Shown piece after piece: positions 22,601-34,786 of a stretch of 64,000 nt of DNA (within the stretch, counting starts at the first letter, position 1; each line of letters starts with the position of its first letter). A model generated the notes under the pieces. The model worked only from the letters and a program-made list of their open reading frames with translations. It searched no databases and was not told the origin of the DNA. Origin of the DNA: Tanytarsus gracilentus (lineage: Eukaryota > Arthropoda > Insecta > Diptera > Chironomidae); the NCBI GenBank assembly GCA_038502055.1, contig JAXRKN010000036.1, forward strand, positions 682,001 to 746,000, read 5' to 3'. The position numbers and the translations under genes are program-made.

Positions 22601-25600
22601 AATAGCAAGCATCAATTTAGTCATTAATCTAGATATTTTCGTAATTCTCACTTTGAATCTATGACGTAAATGCTCCCATTCATTCTTTATTCATTTTTGA
22701 TTTACTGCTCCGACTTTTTATAAAGTCATTTCGCGCTTCGTGTGTGGAAGTGTGCGCAATTTTTCCTATCAATAAATTCTTTTTGCCTCACTCTATCATT
22801 CTCGTTAAGAGCGGAAAAATTCGTACTGGATGGTAATAGCAAATTATCAAGGTGCGGACATTTTTAAATTTTAAAATTTTTTTAAATTATAAATTTAATT
22901 TAAATTTGAAAAAAAAAATATTTTGCGCTGGAAATTTAAAATTATCAAATGTCCACTCACGTCTGCCTGCACATACATACATAGGGGCGGGTAATAAAGC
23001 GAAATGTCATAAAATTTTATTATAATGGAGATGAGAGTGATGGAGGGTTGGTAACGGCAGAGAAATTTATTGAATGGCTCTGTAGAATGTTCCCATTTTT
23101 ATTATTGAGCATGCACTTGATCCACAAGAAGATTCTCTAAAAATAATCCAAATAGTCATCTGAAGATGGTTTGTAAATAATTGCGTGATACCGAATAACC
23201 GAGGCACTTCATAGCGTTGATGAATGAACACAAATTTTCAAGGTCATTAGCGGCAGTCAATTCCCAACTAAGTATCAACAATTTTTCTCCTTTCTTTGTT
23301 AGAGAAACAAAAAAATTCTTCTCAATTCCAACTGTGATTTATTGTCGGAGTGAAAAACTAAAAGAAAAGTGAAAGAAACCCGAGAAACAAATGACATCTG
23401 AAGATAGTTGATAAGAAAAAGGAGCAAAAATTTTCGTGTTTGCGTGTTGACGAAATTATATCAAAATAGATATCATAATAATGGAAACGATTTCGGAGGA
23501 GGAGGAAATTGAAGGTAAATCTTATGTTCGAATCAATTTGACATGCCTCAGGCACAGACGGAAGTTTCCTCTTCGTATCCACAACCGTAACATGCTTTCA
23601 ATTCGTTTTCATGAAAAAATTCCGTCGCTATTTCCGCGCTCGATCAAGGGATGGAAATTTTACATTTTTTTGTGAATAAATAAAGCAAAGCTTTAATTTC
23701 ATTTGAATAAATCACCAACGCTGCACCCTTTGGCTTTGTTTACATATTGATGAAAAGAAGAAACTAAACGATAAAAGGAAAAAGATTTTTTTCTTGCAGG
23801 TCGAATAAATTCAGACTTTTATTTTGGCATTCTGTGTGTTGTTCACAAATTGAAGGCAATAAATTATTAATGGCCGATATAAGAAGTGAATCGCTCGCAA
23901 TTTACTGACATAATAAAATTATTACTCTTTTGGTAACTAAAGTAAGTTTTATTGGGTGGAAAGCGTCGCTTTAAGGATTTTGTTTGATGCAAGAAAGTTG
24001 ATATAATTCTGTGTCGGTTTAAGGGGTTGAAGATCTTTATCGCATGAGATATATTTTTGTGGTTTTTTCGGATGCTTTGAGTGTTAACCACAAGATAGAA
24101 GTCAAGTCACGATCTAAAATTATTTTGTCGAAAATAAAAATAAATTTTCTAAACAAAATCTGTGAAATTTTTTCAACATCAAAAATTCTTCTTAATCTAA
24201 AGCAATTTCAATCTTAAAATTGTCGCAAAATTAAATTTTCAACAAGATGCCGCATTTTTGAAACTTTCTCGAACTTCAGCTAAAATTTTCCATCCATAAA
24301 ATAAGGAAAATCTTTATCTCATAGAATGTCACAAAATTCTTATAAAAACGACGACGCTGAAATTTTCTCGCAAAGATTGTCACTGTTTTGCCTCGGAGAC
24401 ATTGAAATGCTAATTTAAAGTTAAACAAAAGTTTTGCTAGAAGTTGCGAAAGTTTTCAGTTCGAAAAATGTGCGCACTCAATTTTCTTGCCATTTTCAGT
24501 TGATTAACGAAATTATAATTAAATTTTTTTCCATAAATTACAAAAAATAATTAAAAGCGTAATGCGATAATGGAAAATTTTCATCGCATTTCAAATTTAA
24601 TTATTAATCAACCTCTGCTGATACTTTCGATGTGCAAAAGCTTTTACGATCAAAAAATAAGTTTTTACATGCGTTTCACATTTCAATTAATTCCATTAAT
24701 TTGATTTTTGTGATTTTTTTAAACAGACAAAATAAAAAAACGGTATGGAAATTTGGGCCAGGTACTGTGTCACACGATCGATAGGGGACACAGCAGCAAC
24801 ATCGGAATATCATTGGCCGGACATCGTGATAGAACTAAAATGGCGTGTTTTATTGCCGGAATTAATCCAAAGGGAATTGCATCATCGGGTGGACTCGAGA
24901 TTGGCGACGAAATTCTTGAGGTTCGCAAACGAATTACCAACAAACTTTTTTTGCTCAAATCATCGATTTCTTTTTAGGTTAACGGTATTGTATTGCATGG
25001 ACGATGCCACTTGAATGCGTCAGCAATAATTAAGGGACTTCCTGGTACCACTATGCAATTTATAGTTTTAAGGTAATTCAATATCTCTCAACTTGTGGGT
25101 CGGTCTTACGATAAAAAAATTCCTGCCGGCCATGAATTACGAAAACGATTTTATTTCAGAAAAAAACAAGCATTAGAAGACTTAGCTGTGAAGCCTGTAA
25201 CACAATTTCCCGTCGAAATTTCCAACGAAGACGCTTTCGCAACCTTTAAAAACGTTCGTCATGTAACAATCAAAAAGGTATCGATTTAATTGGAAACTCG
25301 ATAGCTTGTGAAGTTAATTAATTTTTTATCTTTAAAAAAGGGCAATCAAAGTTTAGGCATCATGATCATCGAGGGAAAGCACGCGGAAGTGGGTCAAGGC
25401 ATTTTTGTGTCGGATATTCAAGAAGGCTCGAATGCTGAAAAAGTATGTTGAATTTTTTATTTGACTCAAAGTTTAAATTAATCTTAAAATTTTTAAGGCT
25501 GGTCTTAGCATAGGTGACATGATATTGGCTGTTAATAAAGATTCCCTCCTCGGCTGTAACTATGAGACGGCGGCGAGTATGTTAAAGAAAACCGAGGGCA

Positions 25601-26514
25601 TTGTGGTGCTGACGGTTTGTAATCCAAATAAAAAAGATGAATTTGGCAAAGACATACCGGAACAGCCATTGGAGCAGAAAGGACCCAGTCGACCCATCAC
25701 ACCAAAGCCTCAGCCATCACCAGCCAAAGAAGCCGTTCACGATCCCGTCACCTGCGAAATTCCACCCAACCATAATACCCTCATCGAAATTAAATTGGAA
25801 AATAATCCGATTGGTATTCAAGTGGCTGGTGGTTGTGATACTTTAGTTAATGTGAGTTGTGAAGTGATGAACAAATTAAATTTGCTAATTCGTGAATAAT
25901 TTATTAGACCGGAGCTGTCATAGTTAACATACTCCCAGAAAGCATCGCCGATAAAGACAAACGTTTGCAAGTGTTCGATCAAATATTGGATATTAACTCT
26001 ACAAAAATCACGCCAGAGTTGACATGTGACCTCATTCATCGTGCGGTTAAGCAAGTGCAATCGAAGGTTCGCAAGGAAAATTGTTTAACTTTTTCACCTT
26101 TAAACTTTTTTTCTCTCCGATTTACTTTTCTTTAGGTTAAAATGACGATTTATCGAGCAGACCCACCCGAAGTTGATACATTAGATATTGAGCTGTCAAA
26201 GAAACCCGGCAAGAATTTCGGACTTGGGTTCTTTACTGCAAATCCGCGTGGGCTACTTGTCACTGATATCGTAAGAGAATTTTATCATTCGAGTTCCCTT
26301 TCAATGAGATTTTCTTTCAACTTATTTTTTTAAGGTTCCCGGTGGCATAGCCGATGTTGATGGACGCATTCAAAAAAGTGATATCGTAACACATGTCAAT
26401 TCGGAAAAAATAAGCAATATGAGCGTTGACGATTGTTCCGCTCTTTTGAAGGCGATTCAAGGAAAAGTTGCCTTCAAAATTTTGCGAGCCAAGCCGAAAA
26501 AGCGTAGCAGTTAA
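13669..26514 (+). CDS. inaD: InaD-type five-PDZ scaffold protein (17 coding exons)
   Basis: Exons: 13669-13714, 14236-14321, 15280-15388, 15458-15564, 15635-15721, 16525-16653, 16886-16964, 17184-17257, 17341-17431, 24727-24920, 24978-25072, 25160-25277, 25341-25442, 25498-25851, 25908-26066, 26136-26270, 26335-26514 (TAA). The sum is 2145 nt, 714 residues; all junction phases agree. Drosophila InaD is about 674 residues with five PDZ domains. Here PDZ1 is about residues 22-114, PDZ2 276-366, PDZ3 395-476, PDZ4 524-613 and PDZ5 622-707. In flies InaD sits in rhabdomeres and binds TRP, NORPA phospholipase C, eye-PKC and NINAC. The order, spacing and PDZ2 text (GISLAGHRDRTKM, INPKG) fit InaD better than other multi-PDZ proteins. 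The start is the ATG at 13669, unless the 10077-10912 exon is joined upstream. A 7.3-kb intron follows exon 9. The least certain exon is the sixth, whose acceptor has a poor pyrimidine tract. Confidence 0.9.
13844..14216 (+). mobile_element. dispersed repeat element, copy 2, in InaD intron 1
   Basis: The head TGTTTCAAAACCCACACG matches the head of the element at 4435, and the tail 14100-14216 (GGCGAAAACTAGAAGTCTCT, CGTGGGTTACACTAAA) matches its tail. The middle is poly-T then a G-rich tract instead of the 129-bp array. The element ends about 20 bp before the InaD exon at 14236, so the acceptor tract of that intron abuts the insertion. Confidence 0.65.
13927..14080 (+). repeat. poly-T block followed by G-rich tract
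   Basis: A run of more than 20 T, mixed T/C, then about 80 bases dominated by runs of 3-7 G (about 14007-14085). The G runs could form G-quadruplexes on the + strand or in the intron RNA. This composition is so foreign to the window that a sequencing or assembly artefact is a real alternative. Confidence 0.7.
14236..15564 (+). CDS. inaD: InaD exons 2-4: PDZ1
   Basis: The exons 14236-14321, 15280-15388 and 15458-15564 encode REVTLERIANKSFGISIVGG, then VSGIFIKSIIAGSSADQCS, LLRVGDRILAVDGIDIRHSS and a closing beta strand (MTLRVQS). The carboxylate-binding loop is SFGI, and LRVGDRIL is the usual PDZ core. Boundaries are AAAG|GTGAGT, TTGG|GTAACA and GGG|GTATGT with acceptors TTTATAG and AATCAG. 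Drosophila PDZ1 carries similar text around its SFGI loop. The short first exon (13669-13714) contributes only the leader MTVTSVADKHKINNL. Confidence 0.9.
15635..17431 (+). CDS. inaD: InaD exons 5-9: linker between PDZ1 and PDZ2
   Basis: Five small exons (15635-15721, 16525-16653, 16886-16964, 17184-17257, 17341-17431) encode a polar linker of about 150 residues: a Pro-rich piece (KKLPPPVTPVKTPIPE), a Met/Ser-rich piece, an acidic patch (SEGSSDEEDTRDMEG) and a charged end (SKEEVDADPEKENAFGYTM). All boundaries have GT and AG in compatible phases. The acceptor of 16525-16653 is uncertain; in-frame alternatives exist at 16543 and 16549. Cassette exons here could give linker-length isoforms; this is inference. 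Confidence 0.75.
15834..15870 (+). mobile_element. possible hAT 5' terminus (fragment)
   Basis: CAGGGGTGGACAACCTTG in the InaD intron 15722-16524 resembles the start of many hAT elements. No matching inverted end or 8-bp duplication was found before the next exon, so it may be a truncated copy or chance. The word GCGGAGCT recurs near 15876 and 16130. Confidence 0.25.
22393..22417. repeat. (GA)n microsatellite
   Basis: About 12 uninterrupted AG dinucleotides inside the long InaD intron. Confidence 0.85.
22851..22960. mobile_element. MITE, GTGCGGACATTT family, copy 1
   Basis: GGTGCGGACATTT on the left faces AAATGTCCACTCAC on the right. The inner right part (AATATTTTG then GGAAATTT) is shared with the copy at 44112-44201. 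Three copies in the window, two of them in Ih introns. Confidence 0.6.
24727..25072 (+). CDS. inaD: InaD exons 10-11: PDZ2
   Basis: 24727-24920 and 24978-25072 encode KIKKRYGNLGQVLCHTIDRG, SSNIGISLAG, ACFIAGINPKG, LEIGDEILEVNGIVLHGR and LNASAIIKGLPGTTMQFIVL. The loop is NIGI. HGR-HLNAS matches the characteristic alpha-B helix start of InaD PDZ2. The intron between the exons is only 57 nt and begins GTTCGC. Confidence 0.92.
25160..25620 (+). CDS. inaD: InaD exons 12-14 (part): PDZ3
   Basis: 25160-25277, 25341-25442 and the beginning of 25498-25851 encode FKNVRHVTIKKGNQSLGIMI, a glycine-rich turn, GIFVSDIQEGSNAEKAGLSI and GDMILAVNKDSLLGCNYETA, ending VVLTVCNP. The binding loop is SLGI. The remaining part of exon 14 encodes a Pro-rich linker (EQPLEQKGPSRPITPKPQPS) before PDZ4. 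Confidence 0.92.
25741..26150 (+). CDS. inaD: InaD exons 14 (end)-16 (start): PDZ4
   Basis: The end of exon 14 (to 25851), 25908-26066 and the start of 26136-26270 encode HNTLIEIKLENNPIGIQVAG, a VNTGAVIVNILPESIADKD segment, RLQVFDQILDINSTKIT and KVKMTIYRA. The loop is PIGI. The 26066 donor is GTTCGC, the same unusual donor as after 24920. Confidence 0.9.
26151..26514 (+). CDS. inaD: InaD exons 16-17: PDZ5 and C-terminus
   Basis: The exons encode VDTLDIELSKKPGKNFGLGF, NPRGLLVTDIVPGGIADVDG, RIQKSDIVTHVNSEKISN and CSALLKAIQGKVAFKILR, ending KPKKRSS and TAA at 26512-26514. The loop is NFGL. In Drosophila a light-dependent disulfide joins two PDZ5 cysteines (C606 and C645). Here the second aligned position is Cys689 (codon 26434-26436), but the first appears to be Leu650 (26253-26255). 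The alignment was made from memory. Confidence 0.88.
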
Positions 26515-29500
26515 ATTGGATTTTAGAGTAAACCTTATAAAGTATATTCAATGGACCCATGACATAAAGAAAAAAACTTTCAAGACTTTGCGATAAACAT
26601 TAAAGAAAAGGTTGATGATGATCTTGGGAGAGAATAGAGAATTTCCCTCGTAGATTAAAAAAATCCTTATGAAGAAGACACGAAAAGAAATATTCTAAAA
26701 CAATTTTATTAAACGTCAAAAAGTTTTAATTCAATTCAATTAATTTTCCTTCTTCGCACTTCATCTTTGTTACTTCAAATATAAATTTAATGTTAGGCAC
26801 GAGATTAAAGCGATGTCGCTCTAAAATTCGAAATTAAATCCTTAAAGCGACGAACATCAAAAAGTTTGTTGGTCCATGCGAAAAATAATTTTTAAAAGTT
26901 TTCCTTGTTGATGCACCAAAAAAATCAAAATTCTCTATTTTTATTATGAATGTATGAAATTAGTTTTTGCACGACCTAGATAAGTTCAATGATTCCGAAT
27001 TCGTTGTTGTCCAAAAAAGAATTAATTAAAAAAGCACTGTAAAGTCATGACGATGAGGATATAAAAAAAGTTCAGAGTTTATCGATGTTAAAGTTAGGAA
27101 TGTCAAGTATGAGTTTAGCAAATTAATTGTTTTTCGATTAAACATTTTTGAATTAATTAATTTTAAGTAATTTGCAAAAACTGGATTTTAAAATATTTTA
27201 CTGCAGTTGTTTTAACAATTATAAAACTTAGTTTTTGATTTATTTTAACATTTTATATCAACGCTAACCACTGTCAATAATTTTTACATAAGAAAGTCCC
27301 CAAAAAATTTATACCTGACATTCCTAATTGTTTCGTAGTTTATCCGGTGATAATCACATCTATAGAAAATGAAACACTAAATATTAAGAAAAATTCCATC
27401 GTCGCTCTTTTAATGAAATAAGTAGAAGATAAATGGGAATTTTTCTTTTTCTTCCATAATAGAAAAAAATTAAATTATGTGTCCAAAAAATGAGATTATT
27501 TAATAATAAAAAGTATAGCTGTGTATAGTAAAAAAATGATGAAGGTTCGAGAATAAAATAAAATTTTAAAATTAAATACTGACCTGAAAGTAATTTATTA
27601 AAAAACATACTAATTATTTTAAAAATACCTATTTTGATGTTTTTTTATTTTAACTTTTTGTCCAGTACATTTTTTTCATTAATTTTTTTCTTAATCATTT
27701 AATTCTTCCTTCCCCTCAGTAATTTTAATTTCTCATCTCTATTTTTTTATGTTGTTTTCAAAACGATTCGCTACAGACAAATTAAAATTAAAATTTCACA
27801 TTTAAAATGAAATTAATTTTGAGGAATTTTTTTGTAGACTTTTTTACTTTTAATAATTCACTCGCGCTAACTGCAAATTAATTTTTTTAATTACTTTTTT
27901 TCGTGTGATTCGTATTTGAATATTTTTCTTTTTTCAGCTAAGAGATAATGAAATTTCTATTAAATCGATTGACACTACTGAATATTGTTCTCGTTTGCTA
28001 AAAGAAAGGGAAAATTTTAAATATTTTTTTTTGCGCATAAATTAACACTTTCATTTTTATCATCTTCTTTAGGAAGCAATTTTCGGCACTGAAAGGTTAA
28101 TAAGTTGTCAATTTCAGTGCAATTTCAAAGCTTTTTAAGATGATGAGAAAGCTTTCGATTAAGCTTTTAACTCTGATTCGTTTAATCCTCGGATTAAAAT
28201 TTTCATATGGACATGGATTTAATTTAAATCCAAAAGCTCGGATTAGATTTATTTCAATAATTTTTTCATCATGAGAAAAAGTTTTTAAATTGCAATCAAA
28301 TTCACTATAATTTTTTTTGTTACCTACTAATTTACCATGCTGGAGGCCACTTAATTTCCTATTAACTACTTGAGAAAAAAATTATTAGCATAACGCTTAA
28401 ATTAAAATAAATTGAACTTTTTTATATTTATCGCCCGCAATAATATTTTTTGCCAAACACAAATATCGCTGCTAAAAGTTGCCATTGTCTAAAATTGAAT
28501 TTAATACTCATTTGTTAAAACTTTATCATATTTCATACGATGATTAAATTAGTTCTTTTTAAAATGATATGAATTTTAAATATCAGAGAAATTATCGCAA
28601 TTTGCTGTTATATTTTTTTCAATTTCACTTTGATCATCGCAAAATAGACTTGAACTTTACAATATGTATTTACTACTGAGTAGTTGTCATCAATATACGT
28701 TCATCTCCCAGCTCCGTCTCGTGAGAGTTTTAGTTTTTCATTTGCAAATGGCACATTTTCATCTTATAATATTTTTAAAAGAAAAAAAATCGTTTTATAA
28801 TTTTTTATATTAAAGGCGTCTAAGAGAGGATTTTTTTTCATCTTTATTAGCATGCAATTTTCTTCTGTAGAGAAAAGACTCTAAAGTGCAATTTTGCATA
28901 GTTTCCTCTTTATTAATATTTTTTTTTAATAATATTCTAAATTTTTTTAATAACTTTTCTCCTACATTTTAATTAAATATATTTTTTCTTGCTTGAGTGT
29001 GAGTGTGGATGAAAACGCATCGTTGCATTTTTGATTTTCTCAATCATGTGAACATTTCTGCATTCAACGAAAAAAAAATAACAACAAAATATTCCTAATT
29101 GCTTTTATAGTATCTTTTCATTATTAACATTCATCTTAAAGTTCTCATTCTCAGTATATCACTTTTGCTTTTTTTGTTCTGAAGCTGAAACTCTTTTGTT
29201 GAGTAAAAAAAACAAAACAAAAGCTATGTTTAATTTGTTTAACTTTCTCATTCATTTTAAAAATCATTCTTGAAATTCGAAAAAAATTGTGAAGATATTC
29301 GAAAAGTAATTTTAGCTTTGATTTTAACACAAAAAAATAATTGATTGAAAATAATTTTAAAAACTCAAATTTTCCACATCTAAAAAGTTTTTTACCATCT
29401 CATTTAAAATTAATTTCCTCTCAATAAATTTTACTTCAACTTAAAAAAAATAATCTTTTTTTAAATAAATATTTTTGCTTGATAATAAATTTATTTTATT

Positions 29501-32500
29501 AATCTCTTTTCTGTTTTCAAGTGATTTAAAATAAATGATTTGAGATTAAGGAAGGAAATTGAAAAAGGAAGCGACTAAAAAATTCAACAAGAAACCAGTG
29601 CGAATAATTGCTTGAAAATGAGTCTTTTAATTATTTTTTTCGCTGCATTTGCTTTTTAATTAATTGAAGGTTTTCATGTTTTTCATTTCTCTTTGTGCAT
29701 CACGAGCGTCTTTTTATGATTTTAATTTTTTAAAGGATAAAATTGAAAGTAAAACTTGATCACTCGTTTATAGCCTATTTGTAGTGAATTGACATTTGTT
29801 GTAGTTTATTTTCATGAGTTTATTTCACAAAAAAATAATTTCCTTTAATGAGAGTTGAAAGTTAAAATTTATTCTTTGAATATTTTCAAGCACACTGTAA
29901 AATTCCCTAGTCGATATAGCGAACGTGTGTTTTTATGTGTCTGGGTGTGGAGTTAAAATTAAGAAAAATAAACTTTTCACTCTAAGATTGCCGTAAGCGT
30001 TCAACAACTAACAACGAACAATCTCTCTTAGCTCGATTTCCTTTGAGAAAGAAATTTTTCAAGAGAAATTTTTTTTTACTTCTTTAAAAATTTCTTTCAA
30101 TGAGGAAATTCATAAATTTGTATACATTTCATGAATATGTTTGAGATTGACTGTAAAGATATAAGCATCTGTGTGATAGAATAGAGTCTATGTAGAAATT
30201 TCATCATGAGTTGCTGAAGTGTCAAAGGAATTCCTTTCAATTCCTTCAGCACATCACGTTTTTCTCAATTAAAAGCATTTTTTCTTCATTCAACCAAAAA
30301 AAGTCCTTCAAAAATATAAATTTTTCCATTTTCCTCTCTTTCATCATTTAAATTATTGTAATTGCAATTTTGTGGTATTTTTACGGGCTTTCATGATCAT
30401 TGTCGTTCTGGTAAATAGATAATAAATAGATAATGCCTCTATTGATAGTAAGCTCATTCATTCTACGCATAGTTTTTCATCATTTTATTATTAAGTTTTA
30501 TATTATTGCCTTAAAATTGCATGTCATGTCATCATTACTCTCATTTTATTGTTTTATGCAAAGATATTTCTCCTCCTGTTTCTTAATTTATGACTTCCGG
30601 TGGTTCAAAAATAATTTAACGGTAATTTAAAATTTAAAAAAGCGTTAAAAAATTTAAAAAATTTGTGAATTCAACTTTAACTTTCTCAACAATTTTTGTA
30701 ATACGACATCTTTAATTTTTTTGTATCAAAATTATAATTTAAAGAAATTTCAAATCAAAATTAAAATAAAAATTTAGCGACATGTCAATCATTTTCTGCG
30801 ATGTGTGAAATTTATTATTCTCTTTTGTTTGCAAATTTTGTGGCTTATAGAAAGCAAAAAAAACTATTGAAAATCAACAAACGCAGAAACTAAAACCACA
30901 ATCAATAAATAATCGTTCACTTATAAAATATTCAACAGTATTTTCCTTGCATAAATTACACACACACACATCGAGTAGCGTCCACGAAGCATAAATCACA
31001 CACGCATATATTTTTTTTTCGTATCGATTAACGGACATGACGATAGAGTGCAATTCCACCAGTTCGTTTCTTAATAATTAATTTTGTGTGTAGTTTGTGT
31101 ATGTTTTTGTTTTTTTTTGGTTGTGAGTGCGTGTTTGAGGAAGATTTTAGCTTTTTAAAATTAGCATCATTTTATGCCCATCAAAAAGCATTTCTTATAT
31201 TTTTTGATTTTTTCGCATAAAATTCTTCTTTAAATCTTAGGGAGAGAGAGCAATAATCATCACTACTTTTTTAATCGTAGAATATTTACAAACATAACAT
31301 TTTCTTTCTCATTTCTTGACTTCTATCGGGAGAAAATTTTTACACACTCAATCGCTAATTTTTTTATAATTTATGTTAACAGTTCTCTAAAGCCTGCATA
31401 GATTTTTTTGTGTTAATTTCTTTTCATTTCTTTTTGTTGCCCTACTTATTAATGTCTAATTTTTTTTATAATTATTTTGCTACCATGTTTCAAACATCGC
31501 TTGATGTTTCACCTATTCATTAAATTAAATTACTTGCAACTAGATTTTTTCTTGTGTGCAACTGAAATCGCGCATTTTTTTATAAAACTTTACGTCGCAT
31601 TAACTTTTAAAATCACATTCCATTTTTTTAATTTTTTTTCATCCTATAACATGATCTGATCATCATGAATTTCTCCGTGATTAGAGCATCACACGTGGGT
31701 TTTGTTTTTTAAATTAATTATTTTTTGTTGAGTTAATGTTAGAAATTTCAGGTCAAATTAAAATTTTAAAGTGACTTGAAGTTTTCATGTGCTAAATTCA
31801 TTTGCCATAAGAAAAGCTTAGGCGAGTTTTAAGCAGATTTTAATCCCTAATTTTTAACAATGGTTTAAATCTCGGCACTCACTTGAGATCGACTCAATGT
31901 GGAAAGGAAAATAAAGACGAAAATTGCGCGCAATATTAAAGTTGAATTTTCATTCTATGAGAAATCTTCCAACGCGCTCAAATTGCCATAAGCGCTTCCT
32001 TCAACAATTTTTACTTCGCGATAAATATGTTTGTTATATTTTGTAAATTATTCATCTCATACATATGCAATGGGAAAAATCCGACGTCATTGTGTCGTTT
32101 TCTTTCTTGCGCTCAGCCGAAAATATTTTCTTTTTTTTCATCTTCATTCATTGAATTTAAATATTTTAATGAATGGTAAAGGAGGTGAATACGTCAAAGC
32201 ACACAATGGGTGGTTTGGAGAGAATTTTGGTTTTGTAGTTAAGCTTGCATTAATGATGTTAAAGAGCTTTAAATGATTTAAAGGTTTAAAATCGAATTTA
32301 AACATTAATAATTTTTTCAGGGCTTGAAAAAGTAAAATTTTAAACCGAATAAAAAATGTTAAAATTTTTTTCTCTAAAGCTTTTAATTTAATTCATTTAA
32401 AAGCAAAAAAAAATAAAAAAATATTTTAAAGTTGAAAATATTTTAATAAGCATAAAAAAGAGAAAAAAAAACTTTTGAAATTCAAATTAATTCTGACCTT

Positions 32501-34786
32501 ATAAAAACTCAAAAATAATTTACAAAATTCATTCCCTGCCAAACTCATCCAATTGCCTCAATCGCTCATTTATGCATTGAAAAAAAAAGTGTCCTTCGAC
32601 ATAACTCAAAGAAGAAATCATAAAGTTCAATCATTAAAAAGAGGCCCAGAAAACATTGGCTGAATATGCAATGATTATTGATTGATGCTTGAAGTTTGCA
32701 CGAGATTTTTTCTGTAATTTATTTGTTATATAATTCTGCTTTTGTTTTCTTCTTATTTTTGGTGGGTTTACTTCTAGAAGAATTTCCGCAACAAAAGCTT
32801 TGAGGTTAAAGTTCGAATAAGTGCGCAATCACGTGGAAGAATAAAAAAATTGTTTGTTCTGGGTTAAAATGTAATTGTTGGTGGTGAGCTACGATGATGA
32901 CTGAACTTTTTCCTCCTCACATTATACAACATCCATTTTCTTCCATTCTTATCACTTTTCTTTCTGCTTTTCATCTTTCTTATATTGCTGGTAAAACTTT
33001 TTATTTCGCTTTTATCGCGCGTAAAATTTTCTTCATCTCATCGTGGACACATTTTTCTTTTCTTCTGTTCTCTTGCGAAAATTTAAAGATTTTTTTTCAA
33101 TTGATGCGGTTGCAATGACTTTTATTGCTTTCAGTGCTTTTCGTCTTGACGGGTCAAGTGCGTGCATTTTAAAATCATGATCGAAATGATGTTTCTGTAA
33201 ACTGAATGTCGGACTTTCGAAAATCATCGCATCTATTTAAATGTGACTCATGAGCGGCCGAGTAAACATTGAGCTCTGCAACGAGAAATAAAAATTTTCG
33301 GGGAAATGTTTCAAAATCTTTTCATACAGCCAAAACTTTTTTTTTGCATTCTACAAGCGAATTTTTTGAGTATTTTCTACATTCAAAAAATGAATGTAAA
33401 ACAAAAAAGAAACTAAAGGGAGAGTAAAAAGTGTTAATGTAATAAAATTGAAACTAATTATAAATTTTTCCTCATTTCCACTCTCGTAAGCTTCACAGTA
33501 ATTCTATATGTGTTCACAAGGTTAATGGAAGATTTTTATGAAATCATCATTGGTGCATAAAATTAAAATTTGAATGAGTTTTAATTAAAAAATATTCTTT
33601 AAATTTCCACGAAAAATTTGTTGCAGTTCTAAGGGATTTTATTTAAATTTATTTTTAACAAAATTTTTGTGTAGCAATTAAAAATTAATTTTTCAATTTT
33701 CAGCAAAAATTTGTCAAAATGTCAAGGGGTTGCAACTCAGACTTTTAAAATTAATCATTTATTTTTATGTTTTGAAATAAACTTTCCCTTTTTGATATTT
33801 TTCAACCCGTCTCAACTTCCTATCAATTATTTTCAGCACGAGTACAACATCTCAATTAGTCAATAAAAATTATTAATTAATCAGTCAACAATTCACCAGC
33901 CCATTAAATAATTTAATCAAAGTTGATAACTTTTACACACGTTAAAATTGCCAATCAACATCACCACCGCTCAATGTGAAGGATAAATTTTAATTTGATG
34001 ATGATGGGCGCGGTGTAATTTTGTTGTTTCAATAATAGAATAACAGTACGTCGAGCCATATCTGTCATGTTTCAAGTTGATAATTAACATGACGTCAAAT
34101 GTCAACCGCGAATAATAAACATTTCATTGTAGCGCTTCGCGAGTGAACAAATTATGTGATTGATTACGAGCGGAGAAAATAGTTGAGGATAAAAATAGTT
34201 TGAGAGAGAAAAGTGTTCTATATATGCAAGTATGAATTGGTGGTAAGTATGCTAAACAAATTGATCAATTATTATCCACAAAATTTACATATAAATTATT
34301 GTTATTGAGTGAATAAAGGAAAAGAGAGAAAGAGAGGGAAGTAATCAAAAAACAATTTGTACTCGATAAAAATCGATGGATGAAAAAATAAAATAAAATC
34401 AATCTAAATTCGAATAAAATAAACATGCAAATTTTCGAAAAGGGATTAAAAGGGAAAAAATTCTCATTTTCGGATCTGTTCAACATACGTTACCTCTCAG
34501 TTGATTTTTATGTGTGACAAAAAATACAAAAACTAATCAATTTTTTTTTCTCGCGCAAACAGTAAATTTTGTGTCAACCAAAAAACTGCACAAAAAAAAG
34601 TTTTCAAATGCAAACGAAAGAAATGTATGTCGTGTGTGTGTTCATAATAATTTCCAATATTTTTTTAAAACTCATCATAAAAATCATAAGAAGTTTGATA
34701 AAAGCAAACAATCTAGTCAGTATAAGATTTTAAATGCATATCTCACTTGTAACTTGAAGATTTGAACATTTCCATAGAGTTGATGA
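26515..34786. other. convergent intergenic region (InaD 3' side / Ih 3' side)
   Basis: 8.3 kb of AT-rich DNA with short chance frames only. It should contain the 3' UTRs of both genes: an ATTAAA at 26599-26604, about 85 bp after the InaD stop, is a possible polyadenylation signal. An inverted-repeat element lies at 27094-27327. I see no protein gene or RNA gene here. Confidence 0.6.
27094..27327. mobile_element. single terminal-inverted-repeat element
   Basis: TTAGGAATGTCAAGTATGA on the left faces ATACCTGACATTCCTAA on the right; about 17 bp invert with one or two mismatches. The inside is AT-rich and non-coding. No other copy was noticed and no clear target duplication was found. Confidence 0.5.

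Larger units (their letters stand above)
17432..24726 (+). other. 7.3-kb InaD intron
   Basis: From the donor A|GTGAGT to the acceptor AAACAG. It contains AT-rich DNA with no recognised exon, a GA microsatellite at about 22393-22417 and a small inverted-repeat element at 22851-22960. Regulatory elements may be present but none can be supported by eye. Confidence 0.7.

Noticed and set aside
24745..25014. 89-codon + strand frame overlapping InaD PDZ2
   Set aside because: It is the wrong frame and runs through an intron; the PDZ2 reading frame is unambiguous.
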